A stretch of DNA of 64,000 bases from contig NZ_CP088294.1 in NCBI RefSeq assembly GCF_024666525.1, positions 3,038,001-3,102,000 of the forward strand, in the 5' to 3' direction. Below the pieces are notes generated by a model. It ran no database searches. It had not been told where the DNA came from and was given only the letters and a program-made list of their open reading frames with translations. The stretch comes from Pseudomonas sp. J452. GTDB lineage: Bacteria; Pseudomonadota; Gammaproteobacteria; Pseudomonadales; Pseudomonadaceae. The position numbers and the translations under genes are program-made. Of this stretch, positions 8,926 to 20,100 are shown piece after piece (the first letter of the stretch is position 1; each line of letters opens with the position of its first letter).

Positions 8926-10562
8926 TTAGCGGGGGTACAGCGGCGGCAGCGGGCTCGGTTCCTGTTGGCTGCTCGGTGCTTCCAGGGCTGGCAGGCTGCG
9001 GATCGCCTTCCACAGGCTTTCGCCTTGCCAGTGCTGGCCGCTCTCGCTGTACAGCGCGCCGTTGAGGCCATCCATTGCATCGGACAGCGGCACGAAGCGG
9101 GCGGCCATATCGGCCAGGGTTTCCGGTTGTTGGCGTGCCCAGGCGTCCAGGGCCTGGCGGGTGGCCTGGCTGTCGTTGGCTAGGCAGGCGCGCTTGAGGT
9201 CGTCGAGCAGGGTGCGTGGGCTGGGGCCGGTTTGCGCCGTCGGCAGGATCGCCGGCTGGCGGCGGGCGCGCCACCACAGGCCGAAACCGAGCAGGGTGGT
9301 ACAGGCGAGCAGGGCGCTGCTCAGTTGCCAGGGCCACAGCAGGGGGACCTCGCCAACCCCGAGCGGCGCCGGGCTGTCGACTGGGGTATCCACCTCCAGG
9401 GCCGGGTTGATGGCGACTTCCAGGGTGCGTGCCGGCAGGCTGGTGCGTTCCAGGCGGTCCTCGTGGGTGTTCCACCACACCACCTCGACGGGCGCCAGGT
9501 CGATCCGTCCGCTGCGGCTGGCGACCAGGGCTTCGCGCTCCTCGCGGCTGCCGATCATGCCGCGTTCGCCGCTCTCGTTGTTCAGCAGGGGCTGGTCCGG
9601 ATAGCGGCGCAGGCCGTCGCTCTGGCTGGGGGGAGCGGCGGCAACTGGGCGCTGGACAGGCCCTCGGCGCGCAGCATGATGTTGCGTGTCAGCGAGTCGC
9701 CGGCGCGCACCTTGTTCGGTTCCGGGCTCCAGGCTTCGGCCAGGCTGAGGGCGCGGGCGGGCAACCACGGTGCATCCTTGGGATAGCTGGCGGGCTTGGC
9801 TTTGACCGTCAGCGGGATTTCCGGCGATTTCACCCGGGTCTGCCGGCCGGGGCGCGGGCCGAAGGGGTTGAAGTCGCCATCGGCGGAACGCTCCACCGGG
9901 GTGGCGCTGAACAGCTGCGCGGGGATGCTCAGCTCACCGCTTTTCTGCGGGAAGATCGCATAGCGCACTTCGATCACGCCGTGGCGCACGTCATTGATGG
10001 TCTTTTCGTAGGTGCGCGGCTCACCCAGCTGCTCGACCAGGGCGTCGGCGACCTGCAACTGGGTCAGGCTGCTGTCGTCATACAGCGACACCGAGTGGTA
10101 GATGCGCAGGGTCAGTACCGCCTGGGCCTGCACGTAGACGCTTTCCTGATCCAGGCTGGAGTCGATGAAGATCGGCGCGAGCTTGCCGCCACTGTCGCTG
10201 CCGTCGGCCTTGAGGATTTGCAGAGTGATGGCCTGGCTGCTGGCGTCGCCCATCTGCAATGGTGGAATCACCACATAGCCGCTCTGCTTGGGCAGCAGGG
10301 TGACGATCCAGCGGGTGGTGGCCTGGGTCTTGCCATCGAAGGTGGCCAGGCGGTTTTCCTGGCGCGTGCTGATGACCTCGAACAGTGGCTCAAGGGGCGC
10401 CAGGTCGGGCTTGCCGAACACCGTGACATCATCCGATTCGAGGATCAGGTCGAGGCTTTCCCCCTCGCTCAGGCGGGCGCGGTCGACCGTGGCGGTCAGG
10501 CTGGCGGCGCTGGCCTGCAGGGCGAAGAGGCTGAGAAAGAGGACGCAAAGCAGGCGGCTCAT
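8926..10562 (-). pseudogene. batD: BatD-like protein gene, frameshifted
   Basis: The N-terminal part (10562 down to about 9630) has a signal peptide (MSRLLCVLFLSLFALQASA) and BatD/oxygen-tolerance beta-rich domains. It then falls out of frame at a run of six G (9628-9633). The adjacent frame continues with SQSDGLRRYPDQPLLNNESG, a transmembrane segment near WPWQLSSALLACTTLLGFGLWW, and a C-terminal helical tail to 8926. One extra base in the homopolymer would restore a single protein of about 545 residues. It could be a real inactivating mutation or a base-calling error. It is last in the operon, with its start overlapping the preceding stop (ATGA). Confidence 0.8.
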
Positions 10563-12343
10563 CGAGACTGTTCCTGGCGCTGTTGCTGTTCATAGAGAAA
10601 TTTACGTCGCAGCAGCTCGCCGGGTTCGTCCGGGATCTGCCGCAGCCATTGTTCCAGGGCATCGCGCTGCTCGTCGCCGAGGGCCTGCCCGCTGCCGGCC
10701 TGGGCTTCGGCGGCAGCGCTGTCCTGCGCGGCCTGCGACTGGTTTTCGCTGCCGTCATCGCCGGGCTTTTCCGCCGGGCCTTCACTCTGTTGCTCGCCCG
10801 GCTTGGCGGGGTTGTCGGCAGTCGGCTGCTCGGCAGCGTCTTCTCCGTCGGGCTGCGACTGCGGTTCGCCGGAGGAGGGTTGCTGCTGACCTGGGCTGCC
10901 CGACTGCGGCTGTTCACTGCCGGGCTCCTGCGGCTCACCTTCTTGCCCGGATTGCTGCTGTTGTTGCTGTTGCTGTTTTTGCTGCTGCAGCAGTTGCTCG
11001 ACCAGGGTCTTGTTCTGCTGCGCGGCATGCAGGTCCGGCTGTTGCTCCAGGGCCTGGTCATAGGCGTCCAGGGCCGCTTCCAGCTCGTTGCTCTTGGCCA
11101 GGGCATTGCCGCGGTTGTAGTGGGCGCTGGCGCTGTCGCTCTGGGCGAAGCGCTCGGCCGCGGCGGGGTAGTCGCCGGCGCGATAGAGGGCTTCGCCCTG
11201 CCACTGCGGGTCGGCAAAACGCTCGGCGGCTTCCTTGGGTTTCTCCGCTTGTAGCAGGCGCTGGCCTTGCTGGTCCGGGCGCAGCCACAGGTCGCGGAAT
11301 TCGAAGGCATAGCTGGGTTGCGGCAGGGCCAGCAGCAGCGGCAGGCAGAACAGCCAGCCACGGCGCCCGGCACAGGCGGCCAGCAGCAACAGCGGCAGCA
11401 ACAGCCAGTGGCCCTGGTCGGCCCAGGTGGTCAGCTGGGTCGGCTCGCCGTCTTCGCGCAGGCTCTGCGGGCCGTCGAACAGGCCGAGGCCGCGCAGGTC
11501 TCGGTCATCCAGGCTGGCCTGGCGATACTGGCCGCCCAGTTCGCTGGCGAAGCGTTTGAGGCCGGCGGCATCCAGGCGCGGCAGCAGGATCGCGCCCTGA
11601 GCATCCTTGAGGAAGCTGCCGTCTTCACCGAGGATCGGCGCGCCCTGCGCCGTACCGATGCCGAGGATGCGCAGCTGCGCGCTGCGCTTGCCCAGCACGC
11701 GCTGAATACCGCTGCGCTCGTCCTGGCTCAGTTCACTGGTGATCAGCAACAGGCGGCCGCGGCCCTGGGCGCCCTGTTCGAGCAGGCTGATGGCCTTGCT
11801 CATGGCCAGGTCGGCGCGTCGTCCCGGCTCCGGCATGATCGACGGCTTGAGCGCGTCCAGCAGGTTGCTGGCCGTGGCTAGGTCATCGGACAGCGGCACC
11901 AGGGTATGCGCGCTGCCGGCATACACCAGAATCGCGGTCTGCGCATCCTGGCGCGCCTGCAGCAGGTCGAGCAGCTTGCGCTTGGCCTGGCTCAGGCGGT
12001 CCGGCGCGGCATCGCCGGCGAGCATGGCCGGGGTCAGTTCGAGCATCACCACCAGCGGGTCGGCGCGCTTCTGGCTGGCCTGCTCCATGCGCTGCCAGCT
12101 GGGGCCGAGCAGGGCCAGCACGGCCAGCAGCCAGCCCAGGCCGAGGGCGATCCACGGCAGACGATTCTGCCGGGTGCGCCCGCCAGTGAGCAGGGCGCTC
12201 TGGAATAGCGCCGGCAGCAGCAGTTGCCAGCGCCCGCTGCGCCGTTCGCGGTGCCACAGCTGCCAGATCAGCCAGGCGCACAGGGGCAGAAGAGCCAGGC
12301 TCCAGGGGCGCAGCCAGTGTGGCCAGAGGGCGGCGAAGTCCAT
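10559..12343 (-). CDS. batB: BatB/BatC-type protein: VWA domain fused to TPR region
   Basis: A 594-residue inner-membrane protein. Two N-terminal hydrophobic helices come first, then a von Willebrand A domain (about 80-310), a membrane segment, a TPR-like region (about 370-450), and a long Gln/Ser/Pro/Glu-rich low-complexity tail (about 465-560) with a run of consecutive glutamines. The metal-site motif expected as DxSxS reads VVMLELTPAM, so the first Asp and the Ser residues are missing. The VWA domain may not bind metal in the usual way. The start at 12343 overlaps the batA stop as ATGA. The proposed role in envelope stress comes from Bacteroides aerotolerance work. Confidence 0.82.
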   Translation of the reverse strand: MDFAALWPHWLRPWSLALLPLCAWLIWQLWHRERRSGRWQLLLPALFQSALLTGGRTRQNRLPWIALGLGWLLAVLALLGPSWQRMEQASQKRADPLVVMLELTPAMLAGDAAPDRLSQAKRKLLDLLQARQDAQTAILVYAGSAHTLVPLSDDLATASNLLDALKPSIMPEPGRRADLAMSKAISLLEQGAQGRGRLLLITSELSQDERSGIQRVLGKRSAQLRILGIGTAQGAPILGEDGSFLKDAQGAILLPRLDAAGLKRFASELGGQYRQASLDDRDLRGLGLFDGPQSLREDGEPTQLTTWADQGHWLLLPLLLLAACAGRRGWLFCLPLLLALPQPSYAFEFRDLWLRPDQQGQRLLQAEKPKEAAERFADPQWQGEALYRAGDYPAAAERFAQSDSASAHYNRGNALAKSNELEAALDAYDQALEQQPDLHAAQQNKTLVEQLLQQQKQQQQQQQQSGQEGEPQEPGSEQPQSGSPGQQQPSSGEPQSQPDGEDAAEQPTADNPAKPGEQQSEGPAEKPGDDGSENQSQAAQDSAAAEAQAGSGQALGDEQRDALEQWLRQIPDEPGELLRRKFLYEQQQRQEQSR

Positions 12344-13362
12344 CAGCGGTTTCTCCGCAGGCGCTGGCTGAGGGTCTGCAGGCTGTGCGGCCACAGTTCA
12401 TGGGCCACCAGCAGCAGGCTGAGCAGCAGCGCCGCGCCGAGCGGCCAGCCGTACAGGGCCAGGGCCGGACGCGCGCGGGTCGGCAGCTGGGCAGCCGGTT
12501 CCAGGTGATCGAGGGCGGCCTCGATATCCTGCAATTCCTCGCTGGTGCGCGCGCGGAAGTAGCTGCCGCCGGTCTGTTCGGCGATGTCGATCAGGGTCGC
12601 TTCGTCCAGGTCGATACCGGGGCTGAGGCCGAGCATGCCCATGATCCCGCTTTGCTCGGGGTCGGCACCGACACCGATGGTGTAGATCTTCACCCGTTCC
12701 TCGGCGGCCAGGCGCGCGGCGGTACGCGGTTCGATCTCGCCGCCGTTGTTGGCGCCGTCGGTGATCAGCACCAGTACCCGGCTGTCGGCCGGGCGCTGGC
12801 GCAGGCGCTTGACCGCCAGGCCGATGGCGTCGCCGATGGCGGTCTGCGGGCCGGCGATATTGATCAGCGCCTCATCCAGCCAGACCCGCACGGTGTGGCG
12901 GTCGAAGGTCAGCGGCGATTGCAGGTAGGCGCGGCTGCCGAACAGGATCAGGCCGACGCGATCGCCCTGGCGATCCTCGATAAAGTCGCCGAATAGCTGC
13001 TTGACCAGCTCCAGGCGCGAGACCTCTTCGCCGTCCCACTGCATGTCGCGCTGTTCCATGGAGCCGGACACGTCCACCGCCAGCAGCAGGTCGCGGCCGC
13101 TGGCCGGCAAGGGCAACGGCTCGCCGACCCATTCCGGGCGTGCCGTGGCGAGCAGCAGCAACAACCAGAGCAGGGCGAACGGCGCTTGCTGGCGCCAGGC
13201 CGGCAGGCTGGCACGGGCGCGGCGGCCGCTGAGGCCTTCCAGTTCGCTGAGGAAACTGATCTTTAGCGCCGCTTCACCGCTGTCCGCCACCGGCAGCAGC
13301 AGGCGCAGCAGCCAGGGCAGCGGGGCGAGGAGAAAGGCCCAGGGCCAGGCGAACTCAAACAT
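12343..13362 (-). CDS. batA: BatA-type VWA-domain membrane protein
   Basis: A 339-residue protein with N-terminal hydrophobic segments (FEFAWPWAFLLAPLPWLLRL and FALLWLLLLLATA), a VWA domain with an intact metal-site motif DVSGSM (about residue 99) and VLVLITDGANNGG, and a C-terminal transmembrane helix (LALYGWPLGAALLLSLLLVA). It probably works with the neighbouring MoxR ATPase and BatB as a membrane chaperone-like complex. The ATG at 13362 is chosen because upstream codons overlap the DUF4381 gene and lack family character. It overlaps the DUF4381 end by 8 bp. Confidence 0.88.
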   Translation of the reverse strand: MFEFAWPWAFLLAPLPWLLRLLLPVADSGEAALKISFLSELEGLSGRRARASLPAWRQQAPFALLWLLLLLATARPEWVGEPLPLPASGRDLLLAVDVSGSMEQRDMQWDGEEVSRLELVKQLFGDFIEDRQGDRVGLILFGSRAYLQSPLTFDRHTVRVWLDEALINIAGPQTAIGDAIGLAVKRLRQRPADSRVLVLITDGANNGGEIEPRTAARLAAEERVKIYTIGVGADPEQSGIMGMLGLSPGIDLDEATLIDIAEQTGGSYFRARTSEELQDIEAALDHLEPAAQLPTRARPALALYGWPLGAALLLSLLLVAHELWPHSLQTLSQRLRRNR

Positions 13363-13845
13363 GCTTGCGAATCCAGGTATCGACGGCCTGGCTGAGGCCG
13401 GCGATGGCCTTGTCATCCAGGGTGCAGCCGGCGCGGTAACCACCTTCCACCAGCACCATGTAGCGGGTTAGCCCGGCGGCCGGGCAGCGGCTGTCGAGGA
13501 AGGCCAGCCAGGCGCGGCCGCTCAGGGTGTGGCTGTGATCCTGCGGATAGTGGGCGCGGCACAGGCGCTTGAGCAGGGCATTCAATTGCTGCAGCCAGGG
13601 ACCGGCAGGCACGCCGTCGTAAGGTTTGCTCAGGCGCTCCAGCTCGGCCAGGGCGGCCAGGCGCAAGGGGTCGAGCTGTATTTCGGCCTGCTTGGTTTGT
13701 TTCTTCTTGGGCAGGTAGCGGCGCAGGACCCACAGGCCCCAGAGCAGCAGCGGCAGCAACACGGCGAGCAGCCACCAGCCGGGTGCCGGCGGCCACCAGG
13801 CCACGGGCGGCGGGGCGATGGTCGGTTGCAGCTGGTCGAGCGGGT

Positions 13846-13849
<4 letters not shown>
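13355..13849 (-). CDS. DUF4381 protein of the Bat operon
   Basis: A 164-residue protein with a short proline-rich N-terminus, one transmembrane helix (WWLLAVLLPLLLWGLWVLRR) and a cytoplasmic helical domain containing AHYPQDHSHTLSGRAWLAFL. It belongs to the DUF4381 family, which is regularly placed between DUF58 and batA genes. The preferred start is GTG at 13849, which overlaps the preceding stop as GTGA. No ATG exists in the right place. The function is unknown; it is probably a structural partner of the VWA proteins. Confidence 0.8.
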
Positions 13850-14790
<941 letters not shown>

Positions 14791-14805
14791 GGTTGTCAGC
14801 GCATG

Positions 14806-14862
14806 GCCCGGATGCAATCCGGGAGCGGTGCGTGCAGATTCCCGGATTGCATCCGGGCTACG
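14806..14862. repeat. REP-like CCCGGATGCAATCCGGG pair
   Basis: GCCCGGATGCAATCCGGG (14806-14823) and CCCGGATTGCATCCGGGC (14841-14858) are inverted copies around a 17-bp loop. The same unit recurs at 32565-32622 and 57931-57954. It lies between moxR and the DUF58 gene within the operon. Confidence 0.8.
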
Positions 14863-14875
14863 GGGCGACGCTGCA

Positions 14876-15835
<960 letters not shown>

Positions 15836-15974
15836 CGAGGTTCTTCCTGGAAAGGGACTGGGTAGCCGAACACACCCGATCGGGGTGGTAACTCTACTGC
15901 ATTGCGCGGCGATCTGGCATAGCCGCGGTGGTGCAGTGCCGGCCAGTTCCGTTTTCGTGCGGAATGGGCGCGGC

Positions 15975-16832
15975 TCAAGCAGACCGCGGCATGTCGACTA
16001 AGTTCTCTGGCGCTGCCGGCGTGCCGTGCGGCAAGGCGCTGATGCAGCGCAGCGTGCTGTTGGCGCGCGCCGGCCCACGGATATCCGGCGCGCCGAACAG
16101 ACGCACGCTGAGGTAGTAGGCGAACGCCAGTGGCCAGGTCATGCCGGCCTCGCGCAGCATGCGCATGAACAGCCGGTCGGCCTCGTGCTTGGCCACTGGC
16201 GCAACGTTGAGGTACTGGTACAGCGCGTCATGCACCAGGCTGGCGGGGTGGGCCAGCGGCCAGAACACCTGGCTTTCCTGCACCTGGCCCTGCTGCAGGC
16301 GCTGGATGCGGTGGAGCTTTTCCCACCAGTCGGGAATGCCGAGGATGGCCACCCAGTAGAACGGCACCTTGGGCGTGCAGCCGTCCCAGGCGTAGGTGTT
16401 GCTGCACGTGAAGTCATAGCGGACTTCGCCGTGTTCCAGGTCGACCCGCGAAGGGCCGGGATTGACGATCAGCAGGCCGTCGTGGATCACCAGCCACTCG
16501 CTATAGAAGAAGCGCCCGGCCAGCCATGGCTCATGGCGCAGCAGGGGATAGTCGATGTAGTTGAGCCAGGGGCCGGCATGATCGCGGCAGTGGAAACCCC
16601 ACTTGGCCACCCCGGCCTGGCGCGCGGCTTCGGCGCGGCGCAGGCGTTCGCTGCGGCCGATCCAGCGCGGCAGCAAGACGCCCAGGTAGACCAGTACGCC
16701 ACAGGCCAGCAGCAGGGGAATCAGCTGCGGTGCCAGCCACCAGGCCAGGGCCAGCAACAACAGGCCGATGGCGCTGACTAGCAGGTTGCCGAAGTTGCGC
16801 ACGAGGGAGCGCGTGAGAGGACGGTACTGCAT
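15975..16832 (-). CDS. DUF1353 membrane-associated protein
   Basis: A 285-residue protein with two N-terminal transmembrane helices (LLVSAIGLLLLALAWWLA and LIPLLLACGVLVYLGVLL), then a soluble DUF1353-like domain with WDGCTPK and SLVHDALYQYL segments. These segments are typical of this family of unknown function. The ATG at 16832 is chosen over an upstream ATG because the hydrophobic N-terminus then starts normally. The gene is transcribed in the same direction as moxR but lies 139 bp upstream of it. No enzymatic role can be proposed. Confidence 0.75.
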   Translation of the reverse strand: MQYRPLTRSLVRNFGNLLVSAIGLLLLALAWWLAPQLIPLLLACGVLVYLGVLLPRWIGRSERLRRAEAARQAGVAKWGFHCRDHAGPWLNYIDYPLLRHEPWLAGRFFYSEWLVIHDGLLIVNPGPSRVDLEHGEVRYDFTCSNTYAWDGCTPKVPFYWVAILGIPDWWEKLHRIQRLQQGQVQESQVFWPLAHPASLVHDALYQYLNVAPVAKHEADRLFMRMLREAGMTWPLAFAYYLSVRLFGAPDIRGPARANSTLRCISALPHGTPAAPENLVDMPRSA

Positions 16833-16918
16833 GGTTTCCCTACCAGACTGCGAGGAAGCCGGCACCTTAGCAGCTCAGTTGTGAAGCGTGTAGGCGCGCG
16901 CTGTTGGCTTCGTCAAAA

Positions 16919-16946
16919 GCTTCGCGAGCAGAGCTCGCTCCTACAA
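16919..16946. repeat. Single REP-like palindrome
   Basis: GCGAGCAGAGCTCGC lies in the common context ...GCTTCGCGAGCAGAGCTCGCTCCTACA, related to the repeat pair at 8807-8871. The rest of the 16833-17162 gap shows no gene. It presumably carries divergent promoters for the DUF1353 gene and gdhB. Confidence 0.6.
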
Positions 16947-17162
16947 GTGCCAGCCTGGGCCTGCATGGCGATGAACGAATATGTCGCAGGGCTGCAAGCG
17001 TGCTTTCACACGCACTCGCTAAGCTTGCCGTGACCTATGGGTCGTCGTGCGTACTGCCGAGTTTCCATCATGGCCTAGACTTGCCTGGAGCCGGCGGTGC
17101 AGCTTCCTGCCTGGGAGCACGCGCGGCGCCTCCACGAATAACAAGTCCAGCGGAGCATCACC

Positions 17163-20100
17163 ATGGCGTTTTTCACTGCGGCCAGCAAAGCCGACTTCCA
17201 GCACCAACTGCAAGCGGCCCTGGCCCAGCACGTCAGCGATCAGGCGTTGCCACAAGTGGCGCTGTTCGCCGAGCAATTCTTCGGCATCGTCGCCCTCGAC
17301 GAACTGACCCAACGCCGCCTCGGCGATCTGGCCGGCTGCACCCTGTCGTCCTGGCGCCTGCTCGAGCGTTTCGACGCCGCCAAGCCGCTGGTGCGGGTGT
17401 ACAACCCGGATTACGAGAAGCACGGCTGGCAGTCCACCCACACCGCCGTGGAGGTGCTGCATGTCGACCTGCCATTTCTGGTCGACTCGGTGCGCATGGA
17501 ACTGAACCGCCGTGGCTACAGCATTCATACCCTGCAGAACAGTGTGTTCAGTGTGCGCCGTGAGAAGAACGGCGGGCTGCAGGAAATCCTGGCCAAGGGC
17601 AGCAGCGGCAAGGGCGTGCAGCAAGAAGCGCTGATGTACCTGGAGATCGACCGCTGCGCCAACGTGGGCGAGCTGCGCACCCTGGAAAAGGCCCTGCAGG
17701 AAGTGCTGGAGGAAGTGCGCCTGGCGGTGGCCGACTTCCAGCCGATGAAGGCCCGTGCCGAAGAGCTGCTGGCCTGGCTGGACAAGGCCAAGCTCAAGGT
17801 CGACGGCGCCGAGCTGGCGGAGATCAAGGTGTTCCTCGGCTGGCTGCTGGATAACCACTTCACCTTCCTCGGCTACGAGGAATTCACCGTGGCCGAAGAG
17901 AAGGATGGCGGCCATCTGGTGTATGACGAAAAATCCCTGCTCGGCTTGTCGCGCGGCCTGCGCAAGGGCCTGAAGAAGGACGAGCTGCATATCGAAAAGG
18001 AGGCCGTGGAGTTCCTGCGTGAACCGCGTCTGCTGTCCTTCGCCAAGGCCGCCACGCCGAGCCGCGTGCATCGCCCGGCTTATCCGGACTTCGTCTCGAT
18101 CCGCGAGCTGGACGCCAAGGGCAAGGTGATCAAGGAGTGCCGCTTCATGGGCCTGTACACCTCCTCGGTGTACGCCGAAAGCGTCAGCCGCATCCCCTAT
18201 ATCCGCCGCAAGGTGGCGGAAATCTCCGCGCGCTCCGGCTTCGACCGCAAGGCGCACCTGGGTAAGGAGCTGGAGCAGGTGCTGGAAGTGCTGCCGCGCG
18301 ATGACCTGTTCCAGACCCCGGTTGATGAGCTGTTCAACACGGCCATCGCCATCGTGCAGATCCAGGAACGCAACAAGCTGCGCCTGTTCATCCGCCGCGA
18401 CCCCTACGGTCGTTTCGCTTACTGCCTGGCCTATGTGCCGCGCGATGTGTACTCCACCGAGACGCGGGTGAAGATCCAGCAGATCCTCATGGAGCGCCTG
18501 GGCGCCAGTGACTGCGAGTTCTGGACCTACTTCTCCGAGTCGGTACTGGCGCGGGTGCAGTTCATCCTCAAGGTCGACCCGAAGAACCGTGTGCAGATCG
18601 ACCCGGTACGCCTGGAGAAGGAAGTCATCCAGGCCTGTCGTTCGTGGAAGGACGACTACGCCAGTCTGGTCGTGGAAAGCTTCGGCGAGGCCCAGGGCAC
18701 TCAGGTGCTGGCGGATTTCCCGAAAGGCTTCCCGGCCGGTTATTGCGAGCGCTTTGCCCCGCATTCGGCGGTGGTCGACATGCAGCACCTGCTCAGCCTG
18801 TCCGCAGAGCGCCCGCTGGTGATGAGCTTCTACCAGCCGCTGGCCCAGGGCGAGCAGGAGCTGCACTGCAAGCTGTACCACGCCGACACGCCGCTACCGC
18901 TGTCGGACGTCTTGCCGATCCTGGAAAACCTCGGCCTGCGCGTGCTCGGCGAGTTCCCCTACAAGCTGCGCCGTGCCGATGGCCGCGAGTTCTGGATTCA
19001 CGACTTCGCCTTCACCAGTGCCGAGGGCACGGCGGTCGACATCCAGCAGCTCAATGACACCCTGCAGGACGCCTTCGTGCAGATCGTCGGTGGCGCGGCG
19101 GAGAACGACGGCTTCAACCGTCTGGTGCTGACGGCTTCCATGCCCTGGCGCGACGTGGCGCTGCTGCGCGCCTACGCGCGCTACCTCAAGCAAATCCGCC
19201 TGGGCTTCGACCTGAGCTATATCGCCGCCACCCTGGTCAACCATGCCGATATCGCCAAGGAGCTGGTGCGCCTGTTCAAGACGCGCTTCTACCTGGCGCG
19301 CAAGCTGGTCGGCGAAGACCTAGAAGACAAGCAGCAGAAACTGGAGCAGGCGATTCTCGCCGCTCTGGACAATGTCGCGGTGCTCAACGAGGACCGCATC
19401 CTGCGGCGCTACCTGGACCTGATCAAGGCCACCCTGCGCACTAACTTCTATCAGCCGGACGCCGATGGTCAGGCCAAGCATTACTTCAGCTTCAAGCTCA
19501 GCCCGCGGCTGATTCCGGACATCCCGCGGCCGGTGCCGAAGTTCGAGATCTTCGTCTACTGCCCGCGCGTCGAAGGCGTGCACCTGCGCTTCGGCGACGT
19601 GGCCCGTGGCGGCCTGCGTTGGTCCGATCGCGAGGAGGACTTCCGCACCGAGGTGCTCGGCCTGGTCAAGGCGCAGCAGGTGAAGAACGCGGTGATCGTG
19701 CCGATGGGCGCCAAGGGCGGTTTCATCCCGCGCAAGATGCCGGTGGGCGCCAACCGCGACGAGGTGCTGGCCGAGGGCATCGCCTGCTACCGCATCTTCA
19801 TCAGCGGCCTGCTCGACATCACCGACAACCTCAAGGACGGCGCTGTGGTGCCGCCGCAGAACGTGGTGCGCCACGATAACGACGACCCCTACCTGGTGGT
19901 GGCCGCCGACAAGGGCACCGCGACCTTCTCCGACATCGCCAACGGCATCGCCCTCGACTACGGCTTCTGGCTGGGTGACGCCTTCGCCTCCGGTGGTTCG
20001 GCCGGCTACGACCACAAGGGCATGGGCATTACCGCCAAGGGCGGCTGGGTCTCGGTGCAGCGCCACTTCCGCGAGCGCGGCATCGATGTGCAGAAGGACA

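Noticed and set aside
10925..11000. CAG-rich tract as a possible unstable trinucleotide repeat
   Set aside because: It encodes the Gln-rich linker of the BatB-type protein with mixed CAG/CAA codons, common in this family; nothing suggests expansion.
10288..11559. Arg/Ala-rich plus-strand frames over the Bat genes
   Set aside because: Composition is that of out-of-frame GC-rich DNA; the minus-strand genes are clearly real.
17019..18881. Long open frame of about 620 codons on the strand opposite gdhB
   Set aside because: It lies wholly antisense to the conserved gdhB gene, starts and ends without signals, and its translation is His/Gln/Leu-rich with no domain. It is a GC-skew shadow.
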